A stretch of DNA of 64,000 nucleotides from Rhizobium leguminosarum bv. viciae USDA 2370 (GTDB lineage Bacteria > Pseudomonadota > Alphaproteobacteria > Rhizobiales > Rhizobiaceae), in the NCBI RefSeq assembly GCF_002008365.1, contig NZ_MRDL01000066.1, forward strand, positions 1-64,000. Reading direction: 5' to 3'. Shown here piece by piece: positions 8,529-17,445 of the stretch (position 1 is the stretch's first letter; each line of letters begins with the position of its first letter). The notes under the pieces were generated by a model. It worked only from the letters and a program-made list of their open reading frames with translations. It was not told the origin of the DNA and did not search any database. A program made the position numbers and the translations under genes.

Positions 8529-11203
8529 GCATTGGATGAACGATCGCGGCGTCGCCGGGAGACCAACTTGTCGACCTCGGTCACGAGAACGAGGGAGCTA
8601 GCGATCAGCATGCTGAGGCCCCATTCAAGAGGCGTGATCGGCGAAAGGCCGAGCGTTCTGCTAAGCCACGGCACGTACATCGCCGAGATGTGGATCGTCT
8701 GAGCGGCGAGCACGCTGAGGAGCAGGAACCGGTTCCGAAGGATATCGACGGAGAATATCGATCGTCTTTCGGAGGAGCATGCCAGGGTCTGGACGTTCTC
8801 GAACATCACGAAGATCAGAAGCGTTATGTTGCGTGCTTCGGGAACGCCATATCCATGCGCAATCATCCACTGGAAGGCAAGGAACGCTGCTCCGCCGATC
8901 ACAACCGTCGATTGGACGACGCGCCGGATCATCGTCCGGTCGAGGACAGGCTCGAGCGGAGAACGTGGCGGCCCCGCCAGTTCGTCTCCTTCCGGCCTGC
9001 CGCCGGCAAGCGCGACGTCCTGGATGCCGTTTGTCACGAGATTGAGCCACAAGAGCTGAACAGCGAGGAGCGGCATGGGCAGGCCGAATGGTAGCGCGAG
9101 CATGAAGAGCAGGACCTCGGCGGCGCCTGTTGCGACCGACATCAGCACCACCTTGCGGATGTTGCGATAGGCGGCCCGGCCTTCTGCGATCCCCGCGACG
9201 ATGGATGCGAAGTTGTCGTCCGTGACGACGAGATCGGCGCTTTCCTTCGCCACCTCGGTTCCCCTGAGCCCCATTGCGACGCCGACATGCGCCTTCTTCA
9301 ACGCCGGACCGTCGTTTACACCGTCTCCGGTGACGGCGACGATATGGCCATTGCGGATCAGGGATGCGACGATCGCCGATTTCTGCGCTGGCTGCACGCG
9401 GGCGTAGATGCGGGCCTCTCTCGTGATCTCGTCCAGCCGCTGGTCGCCCGCTCGAGCGGCTTCATCGATGTCGTGGCCCGAAACGACCTGGCCCGCGTGA
9501 AAGGTCAGGCCGGCATCTCTGGCAATCGCGGCAGCGGTCCGCGGGTCGTCCCCGGTCACCATCACGACCTCCACGCCCGCCGCGTGGCAGTCTTTCATAG
9601 CGTTCGGCACTTCAGGCCGGACCGGGTCCTGCAGTCCGGCCAGCCCCAAGAACACGAGATCGACAAGGTGACCGTGTCCGAGGCTTCCGGCGAGGGACGC
9701 GCCGATTTCCCCTTCGGCGAACGCGAGCACCCTGAGGCCTCGAGCGGCCATCTCTTCCTTCTGCGCCAAAAGCGACGCACGGTCGATTTCGACTACGTTT
9801 CCCGCGGAGTCCATGCGATCAGACATTTCTATGAGCACCTCCGACGCCCCCTTGACGAAGACATGAATCCGATCACTGCCGTGGTGGAAGGATGCAGCGT
9901 ATTTGTGCTCGGGCTCGTAGGCGATCCTTGCCGCCAGCGGGTATCGGTCGTTCAACTCTTCCTGTCCCAGCCCGGCCTTCCGTCCTGCTGCAAGAAGCGC
10001 CACGTCGACCGTGTCTCCGGCGGCGACCCAGAGATCGTCGCGGCGAGCTAGGGTTCCTTCGTTTGCGAGCAGTGCAGCGCGTAGCAGCCTGCGCGCCCTC
10101 TCGCGGACAAGGTCGCTGTCCAGGCCGCTCGCCCTGATCTCGCACTTGTCGAGATCTGCATGGGCGTCCAGGGCGATGTCCGTGCCGTCCGGCAGGCGAA
10201 TTTCGGTCACCGTCTGCACGTTGCTGGTCAAGGTACCCGTCTTATCCGTGGCGATTATCGTGGTCGAACCGAGGGCCTCAACAGCCGGCATGCTTCGGAC
10301 GATGACGTTGCGGGCGGCCATCCGCCGCATGCTGACGGCAAGCGCGACAGAGATCGCGATCGGGAGCCCTTCGGGAACAGCGCTCACCGCCAGACCTACG
10401 GACATCATGATCAGATCGTGCAGAGGGAGGCCCCGCATGAAGCCCGCGACGACCAGCACCAACGCTGCCAATCCTACGAAAACCGCGAGCGCGTTCGTGA
10501 ACTTCGCCAGGAGGGCGACGAGCGGGGGCTGCGACGAACCGGCTTTTCCCAGCTCGACGGCGATGCCGCCAAGCATCGTCTCGCTACCCGTAGCGGTCAC
10601 AACGCCTTTGGCTCGCCCGCGCGTCACCAGGGAACCCGCAAGCAGTAGCAGGGCGCTGCGAGTTTCATCCGACGAGCCTTCGACTGTCCGCCCTTTGGAG
10701 ACCGGCATCGACTCGCCGGTCAGAAGCGACTCGTCGCACCGGAGGTCGCTCGCATCGACAAGCGTCAGATCGGCAGGGATTCTGTCACCGGATTCCAGAA
10801 GAACGAGATCGCCCATGACCAGCCGCTTGGCCTCGATCCGGCAAGCCACCCCGTCCCGGATGACCCTGGCCAACGGCTGCTCAAGCTTTCGAAGGGCGGC
10901 CGCCGCTCGATCCGCCGAATATTCCTGGTAGGTGCCTATGGAGGCATTGATCAGAAGCACGACGAGAATGAACAGGCCGTCTTCGATCCTGCCGGTCGCA
11001 AACGAGAGCGCCGATGCTAGCAAGAGGATGTAGATGATTGGGTTGCGAAATTGGCTGAGGAAGACCTTCAGCGGCGATGGGGGCTCAGGCTCGGGCAGCG
11101 TGTTGGGTCCAAGCTCGGCGAGGCGTTCCTCGGCCTCGATGCTTGTCAGTCCGATCACCGCAGGCGTCGTGGGGGCGGGTGTCTGCGCCGTCAGATTCAT
11201 CAT
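8525..11203 (-). CDS. P-type (type II) cation-transporting ATPase
   Basis: This 892-residue ATPase has the N-terminal cation-ATPase domain, actuator motif LTGESMPVSK, phosphorylation site DKTGTLTS, hinge GDGVNDGPALKKAHVG and a C-terminal membrane block. The layout is that of type II (Ca2+ or Na+/Ca2+) pumps rather than heavy-metal pumps, and no N-terminal metal-binding domain is present. The second Met (11200) is better spaced from GGAG than the first. A FixK box lies about 72 bases upstream. Homologous genes occur in low-oxygen stress islands; the transported ion cannot be decided from the sequence. Confidence 0.9.
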   Translation of the reverse strand: MMNLTAQTPAPTTPAVIGLTSIEAEERLAELGPNTLPEPEPPSPLKVFLSQFRNPIIYILLLASALSFATGRIEDGLFILVVLLINASIGTYQEYSADRAAAALRKLEQPLARVIRDGVACRIEAKRLVMGDLVLLESGDRIPADLTLVDASDLRCDESLLTGESMPVSKGRTVEGSSDETRSALLLLAGSLVTRGRAKGVVTATGSETMLGGIAVELGKAGSSQPPLVALLAKFTNALAVFVGLAALVLVVAGFMRGLPLHDLIMMSVGLAVSAVPEGLPIAISVALAVSMRRMAARNVIVRSMPAVEALGSTTIIATDKTGTLTSNVQTVTEIRLPDGTDIALDAHADLDKCEIRASGLDSDLVRERARRLLRAALLANEGTLARRDDLWVAAGDTVDVALLAAGRKAGLGQEELNDRYPLAARIAYEPEHKYAASFHHGSDRIHVFVKGASEVLIEMSDRMDSAGNVVEIDRASLLAQKEEMAARGLRVLAFAEGEIGASLAGSLGHGHLVDLVFLGLAGLQDPVRPEVPNAMKDCHAAGVEVVMVTGDDPRTAAAIARDAGLTFHAGQVVSGHDIDEAARAGDQRLDEITREARIYARVQPAQKSAIVASLIRNGHIVAVTGDGVNDGPALKKAHVGVAMGLRGTEVAKESADLVVTDDNFASIVAGIAEGRAAYRNIRKVVLMSVATGAAEVLLFMLALPFGLPMPLLAVQLLWLNLVTNGIQDVALAGGRPEGDELAGPPRSPLEPVLDRTMIRRVVQSTVVIGGAAFLAFQWMIAHGYGVPEARNITLLIFVMFENVQTLACSSERRSIFSVDILRNRFLLLSVLAAQTIHISAMYVPWLSRTLGLSPITPLEWGLSMLIASSLVLVTEVDKLVSRRRRDRSSNA

Positions 11204-11275
11204 GGGCTCCGGGCTTGTCGCGACGATTTCATTGAAGGCTCCCCCGACAGCCTATGTGCTCCCGCGCACGATGCA

Positions 11276-11289
11276 TTGACCGGGATCAA
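11276..11289. promoter_or_regulatory. FixK/FNR box between the ATPase and the DksA-like gene
   Basis: TTGACCGGGATCAA is an exact palindromic match. It lies 72 bases from the ATPase start (minus strand) and 139 bases from the DksA-like start (plus strand), so the ATPase is the more likely target. Confidence 0.75.
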
Positions 11290-11428
11290 GGAGCTTCGAT
11301 CGAACTGAGATATGCTGGAGCCGATTTATGGACCGCAGCTTTATGCGGCCACGCGCTGCGCTGGGATCGGTTCCCGACGGTGCCGCGTGTGGACCCGCAT
11401 TGATCAGGCAAGATTGGAAGGCACTAAA

Positions 11429-11752
11429 ATGATTAGAAGCTCAGTACAGACCGTCTTGCAGACGATGAAGGATGACCTTGTCCGTCGTCTCGGAGCGATC
11501 GATGCGGATCTCTGCGTCGCGCTAGAGAAGGACAGCGAGGAGCGCGCGACCCAGGTTGAAAACGATGAGGTTCTTCGCGAGATGCAAGCCGAGGGGCGCG
11601 ACCAGATCGGGGCCATCGACGCGGCGATCGACCGGCTGAACGACGGCACATACGGGCGATGCGTCAAATGCCGCCATCCGATCGGCAAGGAGCGGCTCGC
11701 GGCGGTTCCCTATACGCCGTTCTGCATCGATTGCGCAAAATCGTTCCGCTGA
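11429..11752 (+). CDS. DksA/TraR-family C4 zinc-finger protein
   Basis: This 107-residue protein has an N-terminal helical hairpin (VQTVLQTMKDDLVRRLGAID) and a C-terminal finger CVKC-x17-CIDC in the DksA/TraR pattern, including the conserved DGTYGRCVKC. Such proteins bind the RNA polymerase secondary channel. The acidic tip of true DksA (DxxDxA) is not obvious, so it may be a non-canonical member. The ATG at 11429 has GGAAGG seven bases upstream; the longer upstream frame has no support. The P1B ATPase follows after 28 bases, probably co-transcribed. Confidence 0.85.
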   Translation: MIRSSVQTVLQTMKDDLVRRLGAIDADLCVALEKDSEERATQVENDEVLREMQAEGRDQIGAIDAAIDRLNDGTYGRCVKCRHPIGKERLAAVPYTPFCIDCAKSFR

Positions 11753-11780
11753 GGCTTCTGGATTGATGGGAGGGTGAGGG

Positions 11781-13643
11781 GTGGCTACAGCGGCGGCTTG
11801 GTGGGCTGGTAGGTGGACGTGGCCTGAGGGCGGGCTGTCGCGACTGAGGGAAGCCGGCTCCCGGTCTGGCCTTCTGGTGCTCTCGTCGCTGCTTGCGCTT
11901 GCGGCCGCATTCGCCTTCTATCTCGCGGGTTACGGCCTTGGATATCGGTTAATCCTGGTTGGCTGCACCAGCCTGAGTCTGCTGTCTCTTTGCGTTGAAA
12001 TCGCCAAGAAGCTGCGGAAAGAGGAATACGGTCTGGACCTGATCGCGGCCCTGGCCATGGGGTCCTCCTTATGGTTCGGCGAATATCTCGCCGGAGCGAT
12101 CGTCGGCCTCATGTATTCCGGCGGTCAGTTTCTGGAGGCATACGCACATCGTCGCGCCGACGAGGGGATGTCGGCTTTGCTGGCGCAAGTTCCGCGGACC
12201 GCCCTGCGGCTTGCCGGGAGTGGCTTCGAAGAAATTCCGATCGAGACGGTCGCAGTCGGCGACGTGCTCCTGATACGCAAGGGAGACGTCGTACCGGCCG
12301 ACGGGGCGCTCGTCGGCGAATTCGCAACGATCGACCAGGCGGTTTTAACCGGAGAGCCTTTCCCGGTGCGCATCGCCAAGGGTGGAAGCATTTCGAGTGG
12401 CGCTACGAACGAGGGCGACGCGGTTGAAATCCGTGTTCTAAGCCGTGCCGAGGACAGCACCTATGCAGGAATAGTCAGACTCGTGGAAGCGTCGAAGCGA
12501 TCCAAGGCGAAGCTGATGCGCCTGGCCGACCGGTTCTCGGTCTGGTTCCTGTTCGCTACGATCGCGGTCGCAGGACTATCGGCAATCTTGTCCGGAGACA
12601 TGTCACGGATCGTGGCCGTCCTGGTCGTCGCCACGCCATGTCCGTTGATCTTGGCCGTACCCGTCGCACTTGCAGCCGGCACTTCAAAAGCCGCCAAGGA
12701 GGGCGTTCTGGTGAAGGGAGCGGGACCTCTTGAGGCCCTCGCCCAAGCCACCGTAGTAGTGTTCGACAAGACGGGGACGCTCACCGCAGGACAGCCCGAA
12801 GTCGGCGCGATAGACGGCCCGGAGCATCCAGACAGAATCCTGCGGCTGGCCGCCTCGCTGGACCAGGCGTCCGGCCATGTGGTCGGACGCGCGCTGGTGG
12901 ACGAGGCGCATAGGCGTGGATTGGTGTTGACCCGCCCGTCGGGGGTGACCGAGACTGCGGGATCCGGGATCTCCGGAATCGTCGATGGCGTGCATGTCGA
13001 CGTCGGAGGAGACACCTATTTCGGAGAGGCTCCGCCGTCCGGGCCGAACGGTTCAAGCAGCGCAATGCGTGTGAAGGTGCTCTTTGACGGCGCGTCGGCT
13101 GGCACGATCACGCTCGAAGACCGGCTTCGCAAAGACGCCGTCCAGCTCGTCAACCAGCTCAGGGCATCAGGGATTTCTCGAATAGTCCTCGCTTCCGGGG
13201 ACGAGCTGCCTATCGCGACAGCCATAGCTCGCTCTCTGGGCTTGGACGACGTCGCGGCGAGGCTCGATCCTGCAGACAAAGTCGCAGTCATCGAGAAGGA
13301 GCGCGTCCACGGGAGAGTTCTGATGGTCGGCGACGGAGTGAACGACGCGCCAGCGCTGGCGGCAGCCGAAGTCGGAATCGCGGTGGGCGTCGAAAACCTT
13401 GCGGCGGCTGCGGAGGCTGCGGATATCGTGCTCGTCCGGGACGACCTCACGCAGATAGCGAAGGCGATCGGCATCGCGCGTCGTTCACGCAAAATCGCGC
13501 TTCAGAGCATCTATACGGGTATAGGTCTCTCGCTCATCGCGATGGGGTTTGCGGGAGCGGGATACCTTCCGCCGGTTGGCGGCGCGTTGCTTCAGGAGGC
13601 CATCGACGTGGCGGTCATCCTCAACGCCCTTCGCGCCCTCTAA
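11781..13643 (+). CDS. P1B-type metal-transporting ATPase with a TPCPL motif
   Basis: It starts with GTG and encodes 620 residues. It carries LTGEPFPV (actuator), DKTGTLTAG (phosphorylation), GDGVNDAPALAAAEVG (hinge) and the membrane metal motif ATPCPLILAVPVAL in place of CPC. The last membrane helix has QEAID. TPC in helix 4 with QExxD in helix 6 resembles the P1B-5 group (Sinorhizobium Nia, Ni/Fe), but the C-terminal hemerythrin-like domain of Nia is absent. The usual His-Pro dipeptide of the nucleotide domain appears as SGHVVG, with no proline. No N-terminal metal-binding domain is seen. The substrate is therefore uncertain. Confidence 0.85.
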   Translation: MATAAAWWAGRWTWPEGGLSRLREAGSRSGLLVLSSLLALAAAFAFYLAGYGLGYRLILVGCTSLSLLSLCVEIAKKLRKEEYGLDLIAALAMGSSLWFGEYLAGAIVGLMYSGGQFLEAYAHRRADEGMSALLAQVPRTALRLAGSGFEEIPIETVAVGDVLLIRKGDVVPADGALVGEFATIDQAVLTGEPFPVRIAKGGSISSGATNEGDAVEIRVLSRAEDSTYAGIVRLVEASKRSKAKLMRLADRFSVWFLFATIAVAGLSAILSGDMSRIVAVLVVATPCPLILAVPVALAAGTSKAAKEGVLVKGAGPLEALAQATVVVFDKTGTLTAGQPEVGAIDGPEHPDRILRLAASLDQASGHVVGRALVDEAHRRGLVLTRPSGVTETAGSGISGIVDGVHVDVGGDTYFGEAPPSGPNGSSSAMRVKVLFDGASAGTITLEDRLRKDAVQLVNQLRASGISRIVLASGDELPIATAIARSLGLDDVAARLDPADKVAVIEKERVHGRVLMVGDGVNDAPALAAAEVGIAVGVENLAAAAEAADIVLVRDDLTQIAKAIGIARRSRKIALQSIYTGIGLSLIAMGFAGAGYLPPVGGALLQEAIDVAVILNALRAL

Positions 13644-14461
13644 TGGGCGAGAAGCACTGGTAGCTCGGCCTTGACGAGCAGTTCCCGAGTGACGCCGCCG
13701 AGGATGAATTCACGAAGCCGGGAATGGCCAAATCCGCCCGCGACCAGGAGGTCCGCTTTTCGTTCCAGCGCGGCCGATTGGATGGCAGCGGTCGCGGTCT
13801 CTCCACCTGCCTGAATCGATACGCCTTCCACTTCGAATCCCGAGTGCGTCAACGAGGAGATCAGGAGCGAGCGGTTGGCCTCGTCGATCTCCTTGTCGTC
13901 GGTGATCGAGATGACCTGCACCTTGGTCGCGCGTTCGATGAAAAAGCGGGCGCAGGATAGGGCACGTGCTGCGGTGGCGCTGCCGTCCCAGGCAACGGCG
14001 ATCGTGTCCACGCGAGAGCAGACGCTGGTGGCGGGAAACAGTACGATGGGACGGCCACTCCCGAACAGCAGCGTCTCGGAAAACTGGCGGGACAGTTCCG
14101 AGGCCTCGACGATGGAGAGGTCGTGACACCTGGCGATTTAGGAAAAACGTTCGTAGACGAACGGCTCCGTGGCCTCGAATCCATGGATTCGCACTTCGAC
14201 GCCAGTCTCCGAAGCAGCGTGAGTGAGATGTTCCCGCAACGAAGTCCCGCTGTGCCGGCTATTCCCCTCTGCTTGTTCCCGCCATGTGTCGACATCGATA
14301 AAAGTGGGAAAGGGCTGATGGACCTGGGGGATCCGGACTTGCGGGATGCTGGCGACGAGATCGGCGTCGTTCTGCCGAGCGAGGTCGATAGCATTGTCGA
14401 CTATGGTGAAGGAACTGGGGTCGGGATAGGTCGATAACGGGAGATGGAACTGCGGCTTCAT
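13640..14461 (-). pseudogene. Tandem universal stress protein interrupted by an in-frame TAA
   Basis: The reading frame runs from 14461 (MKPQFHLPLSTYPDPSS, with AGGAGG upstream) to 13640 and would give 273 residues with two Usp domains. A TAA at 14138-14140 interrupts it after FVYERFS; the same frame continues seamlessly with IARCHDLSIVEASELS and ends in the Usp ATP-binding motif GGFGHSRLREFILGGVTREL. No frameshift is needed, only one stop. Either a point mutation has split the gene, or the downstream part re-initiates (ATG at 14011). It overlaps the end of the ATPase by four bases, convergently. Confidence 0.8.
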
Positions 14462-14517
14462 GCTGGCCTCCTGAGGTTAAACAGCCGTCATGATGCCTGC
14501 CGCGGAGAGAGTTCGCA

Positions 14518-14531
14518 TTGCGCTTTGTCAA
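14518..14531 (-). promoter_or_regulatory. Degenerate FixK-like box between usp and the pyridoxamine-oxidase-like gene
   Basis: Read on the minus strand it is TTGACAAAGCGCAA, with one perfect half-site and a second half with two mismatches. It sits 56 bases upstream of the split usp gene, exactly the spacing seen at the intact usp at 8458, and 59 bases from the divergent gene at 14591. Confidence 0.5.
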
Positions 14532-14590
14532 GGCCGCGGCGCAACGAAGCTCCTATGATCGTGCCTTCATTAAAGCTGGAGGACACGGCC

Positions 14591-15049
14591 ATGACGATCA
14601 AGCTGAGGGAGATCAACCCCGGTGAGTGCTACCGGATCCTTGAGAACGAGCGCTTCGGTCATCTCGCCTGCTGCAAGGATGGGCAGCCTTACGTGGCGGC
14701 GATCTATTTCGCCTTTTCCAGCGGGGTTGCCTATAGCTTCACCATGCCCGGCAAGAAGCTCGACTGGATGCGGGGAAACGACAAGGTCTGCCTTCACGTC
14801 GAGCAGCGTTCGAGCGCCGGCGGGTGGACGAGCGTCGTCGTCGAAGGCAGGTTCGAGGAGTTTCCTGACAGCGACGCGCGACGAAGCGAAAGGCTCCATG
14901 CATGGTCGCTTCTCCAAAAGTATTCGGACTGGTGGGAGATCGGCTCCATGAAGCCCCACGAGCTCCCCATGCTCGACGGCTCTCCTCACGTCTTCTACGG
15001 GATCGTCGTAACGGCCGTGTCGGGTCGAAGCGCAGTCAGGACGGAATGA
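14591..15049 (+). CDS. Pyridoxamine 5'-phosphate oxidase-like flavin-binding protein
   Basis: This 152-residue split-barrel protein starts MTIKLREINPGECYRILE; GGAGG lies eight bases upstream of the ATG at 14591. Family features are RFGHLACCKDGQPYVAAIYF near the N-terminus, a flavin-binding strand and MPGKKLDWMRGNDKVCLHVE. These proteins bind FMN/FAD or heme and often act in stress or nitro/redox metabolism; true PdxH activity is not implied. A degenerate FixK box lies 59 bases upstream. Similar genes neighbour usp genes in hypoxia islands. Confidence 0.85.
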   Translation: MTIKLREINPGECYRILENERFGHLACCKDGQPYVAAIYFAFSSGVAYSFTMPGKKLDWMRGNDKVCLHVEQRSSAGGWTSVVVEGRFEEFPDSDARRSERLHAWSLLQKYSDWWEIGSMKPHELPMLDGSPHVFYGIVVTAVSGRSAVRTE

Positions 15050-15095
15050 AAGGCGATCCTCGCGCTGATTCCACATCCCACAAACGGAGCACCAC

Positions 15096-15467
15096 ATGCC
15101 ATATCCCCCCAGCCTGCATCGCAGCGCCACGCTCAACGCCGACCTCCCGCCCATTGTTAGCACGGGGTTCCTGATTCAAGGTGAGATCTGCGCCGCGTCG
15201 GCCAGGGTCACCACGGATTTGACGGCGTCCGCCGCGCGACGAGGGCTACGATACTGTGAATTCCTGGCTCGACTTGTCTGCAGCATCGACAACGGTGATG
15301 CGGTCGAGGCCCTTTCGGACTACGTTGAGAGCGAGCTGGAGGAGTATCCCAGGGAGGTGGCGCGGCTGTGCGAGGCCGGGTCACGAACGTTGTCGCACGC
15401 CGCCGAACTGTATCGAGACGCCGCCGCCGGTCAGGTCCGGGAGGCTGAAGCGAAGACGGTTGTTTGA
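15096..15467 (+). CDS. Hypothetical protein, small helical
   Basis: It encodes 123 residues with ATG after a weak GGAGC. The C-terminal two thirds is predicted helical and acidic (DAVEALSDYVESELEEYPRE, then CEAGSRTLSHAAELYRDAA), reminiscent of phasin-like or four-helix stress proteins but without a firm match. It follows the pyridoxamine-oxidase-like gene by 46 bases and is probably co-transcribed. Convergent to the usp gene at 15478. No function is assigned. Confidence 0.55.
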   Translation: MPYPPSLHRSATLNADLPPIVSTGFLIQGEICAASARVTTDLTASAARRGLRYCEFLARLVCSIDNGDAVEALSDYVESELEEYPREVARLCEAGSRTLSHAAELYRDAAAGQVREAEAKTVV

Positions 15468-15477
15468 AGCGCGCGGC

Positions 15478-15888
15478 TCACCGGGTCGTTCGCAAGACGA
15501 GCACGGAGCATGGTGCGCGCTGCACGACGTGCTCCACGACTGAGCCGAAGACCCGGTCGACCACGTCGTCCCGGTGAGAGGCGATCAAGACGAGATCGGC
15601 GGCGATCTCCTTCGCGATGGCGACGATGACCTGAGACGGGTTGCCCGCGCGAACGTGTATCGAAGCAGGAGTGCCGGTCGACCGCAAAGCTTCCGAAAGT
15701 CTGGTCTCGGCGGCGGCCATCACCTCGACCGCCCAATCGTCCGGAGAGGCCGACGAGGGCAGACCCTCCAGAGCGTGAACGAGGTGGAGGCTTCCGTTGG
15801 GCGCGAGCTGCGCGCGGGCCGTTTCGACGAGCTGGAGCATGCGTTGCCGGGATCCTCGGCCGATCGCGCAGACGACTGTGGCGAACAT
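15478..15888 (-). CDS. Single-domain universal stress protein
   Basis: This 136-residue UspA fold starts MFATVVCAIGRGSRQRM and ends with the nucleotide-binding pattern ASHRDDVVDRVFGSVVEHVV followed by RAPCSVLVLR. The G-x2-G part of the canonical motif is altered (SHRDD in place of G-x2-G), so ATP binding may be weak. One base separates it from the upstream gene at 15890, so the two form an operon that shares the FixK box at 16281 with the divergent alcohol dehydrogenase. Confidence 0.85.
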   Translation of the reverse strand: MFATVVCAIGRGSRQRMLQLVETARAQLAPNGSLHLVHALEGLPSSASPDDWAVEVMAAAETRLSEALRSTGTPASIHVRAGNPSQVIVAIAKEIAADLVLIASHRDDVVDRVFGSVVEHVVQRAPCSVLVLRTTR

Positions 15889-15889
15889 G

Positions 15890-16189
15890 TCAGTATATGT
15901 CCTTTCCAGACAGGCTGACGAACTCGGTGGTCAGTCCATCGCCATGCGCTTCCTTGAGAAGCCGATCGGCGCTCATGATGTCGAGACACATGGTGCCAGT
16001 GAAGGATTGCCGGAGCGCGCAGCAGAAATGGTCTCTCGCCCACGCCTGGCCTCGCGGCGTTGCCGCCGTCACCTCCCAGCGATCCTCGTCCCGACGTTCG
16101 AGAACAAGGTCTGCGGACGTTCGCTCGACTGGAGGAATGGTCGTGGCTATGTCGGTTGCTGCCTTGCGGGTCTTTTCTTGTTCGCGCAT
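15890..16189 (-). CDS. Hypothetical 99-residue protein
   Basis: A small soluble protein with an Arg/Glu-rich start and the core LERRDEDRWEVTAATPRGQA, then WARDHFCCALRQSFTGTM. No family is recognised. It lies immediately upstream of a Usp gene (one-base gap) and 91 bases from an exact FixK box, so it is the first gene of a probable oxygen-regulated two-gene operon. Coding character is supported by the tight spacing and the absence of a better frame. Confidence 0.6.
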   Translation of the reverse strand: MREQEKTRKAATDIATTIPPVERTSADLVLERRDEDRWEVTAATPRGQAWARDHFCCALRQSFTGTMCLDIMSADRLLKEAHGDGLTTEFVSLSGKDIY

Positions 16190-16280
16190 GTCCGTCTCCT
16201 TTGGATGAGGTCGTGGCGCTGTGTCCAGAAGGCTATCTGCTCCAAGGCGTTCCGTCTTTGACGAGCATCAATCCGGATGT

Positions 16281-16294
16281 TTGACCGGGATCAA
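16281..16294. promoter_or_regulatory. FixK/FNR box between the adh and hypothetical-usp operons
   Basis: TTGACCGGGATCAA is identical to the box at 11276. It lies 41 bases from the ATG at 16336 (68 from the alternative ATG at 16363) and 91 bases from the divergent start at 16189, so it could serve either direction. Confidence 0.8.
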
Positions 16295-16335
16295 GCCAAG
16301 GTCGGGAAGGTGGTGATACGATTAGAGCGTGGCAC

Positions 16336-17337
16336 ATGCCGGTGGAGGGAAGCGTGAGGGCGATGGTACTCGAACAGGTGGGGCGGCCGCTCCGTCTCGT
16401 GGAGCGGCCGGACCCGCCAGCGTCGCCCGGCCACGTCGTCGTCAAGGTGGGGGCCTGCGGCGTCTGCCGGACGGACCTTCACGTCTGCGACGGAGACCTC
16501 TCCCAGCCAAAGCTTCCCCTCGTTCCGGGTCATGAGATTGTGGGAACCGTGATCGCAACGGGCGAGGGCGTTCCTCGTCGTCTTATCGGTCGAAAAGGCG
16601 GGGTACCCTGGCTGGGCCACACCTGCGGCCACTGCCCATATTGCCGAGAGGGTCGCGAGAATCTTTGCGACGCCCCCGGCTTCACCGGCTACTCGATCGA
16701 CGGCGGCTTCGCGACGCATGCGGTCGTCGAGGCGGGCTACGCGTTCGAACTGCCTGATGATACGGACCCGGTGGCGACCGCGCCTCTTCTCTGCGCTGGC
16801 CTCATCGGGTGGCGATCCTTGAAGATGGCGGGCGAGGGGAGGACGATCGGCATCTACGGGTTCGGCGCGGCCGCCCACATCCTCGTGCAGGTGTGCAAGC
16901 ATCGGGGCCAGAGCGTCTATGCGTTCGTGCGTCCTGGAGACGAGGCTGGGCGGAAGTTCGCGCTTGATCTTGGCGCCGTCTGGGCCGGGTTCTCCGGTGA
17001 GAGGCCGCCGGTGCCGCTCGACGCCGCCATCATCTTCGCGCCGGCCGGCGAGCTCGTGCCGATGGCGCTCGACGTAGTGCGGAAGGGCGGAACGGTGGTC
17101 TGCGGCGGCATCCACATGTCAGACATCCCGAGCATGCCCTACCGTCTGCTCTGGGGCGAGCGGCGGGTCGTCTCGGTGGCGAACCTGACGCGGGGCGACG
17201 GGGCGGAATTCTTCTCGATCGCGAAGGCGGCCGAGGTCAGATGCGTCACCATCGTCTACGCGCTTGAACATGCAAACGAGGCTCTCGACGACCTGCGGGC
17301 AGGCCGCATCAACGGCGCAGCCATCATCGTGCCATAG
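16336..17337 (+). CDS. Zinc-dependent alcohol dehydrogenase (MDR family)
   Basis: A 333-residue medium-chain dehydrogenase. Catalytic zinc ligands are Cys44 (GVCRTDLH), His66-Glu67 (GHE) and the Cys of LLCAGLIGW. The structural zinc lobe has Cys97, 100, 103 and 111 (CGHCPYCREGRENLC). The Rossmann motif is GIYGFGAAAHILVQV. Likely role: NAD(H)-linked reduction or oxidation of aldehydes/alcohols, useful for discarding reducing power at low oxygen. An internal ATG at 16363 (MVLEQVG) is better preceded by GAGGG and may be the real start. A FixK box is directly upstream. Confidence 0.88.
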   Translation: MPVEGSVRAMVLEQVGRPLRLVERPDPPASPGHVVVKVGACGVCRTDLHVCDGDLSQPKLPLVPGHEIVGTVIATGEGVPRRLIGRKGGVPWLGHTCGHCPYCREGRENLCDAPGFTGYSIDGGFATHAVVEAGYAFELPDDTDPVATAPLLCAGLIGWRSLKMAGEGRTIGIYGFGAAAHILVQVCKHRGQSVYAFVRPGDEAGRKFALDLGAVWAGFSGERPPVPLDAAIIFAPAGELVPMALDVVRKGGTVVCGGIHMSDIPSMPYRLLWGERRVVSVANLTRGDGAEFFSIAKAAEVRCVTIVYALEHANEALDDLRAGRINGAAIIVP

Positions 17338-17349
17338 CCGCCATCCTCG

Positions 17350-17363
17350 TTGACGAGGATCAA
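17350..17363 (+). promoter_or_regulatory. FixK/FNR box upstream of the DegP-like protease
   Basis: TTGACGAGGATCAA is an exact match, 82 bases before the ATG at 17446 and just after the adh stop. Confidence 0.75.
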
Positions 17364-17445
17364 TGCGGATCGATCGGGCAAAACTGAAGCTTCTTCGTCA
17401 AGACGTCCGTCGACAACCGGCGGCGCTTCCGCGAGGAGATCAGAG

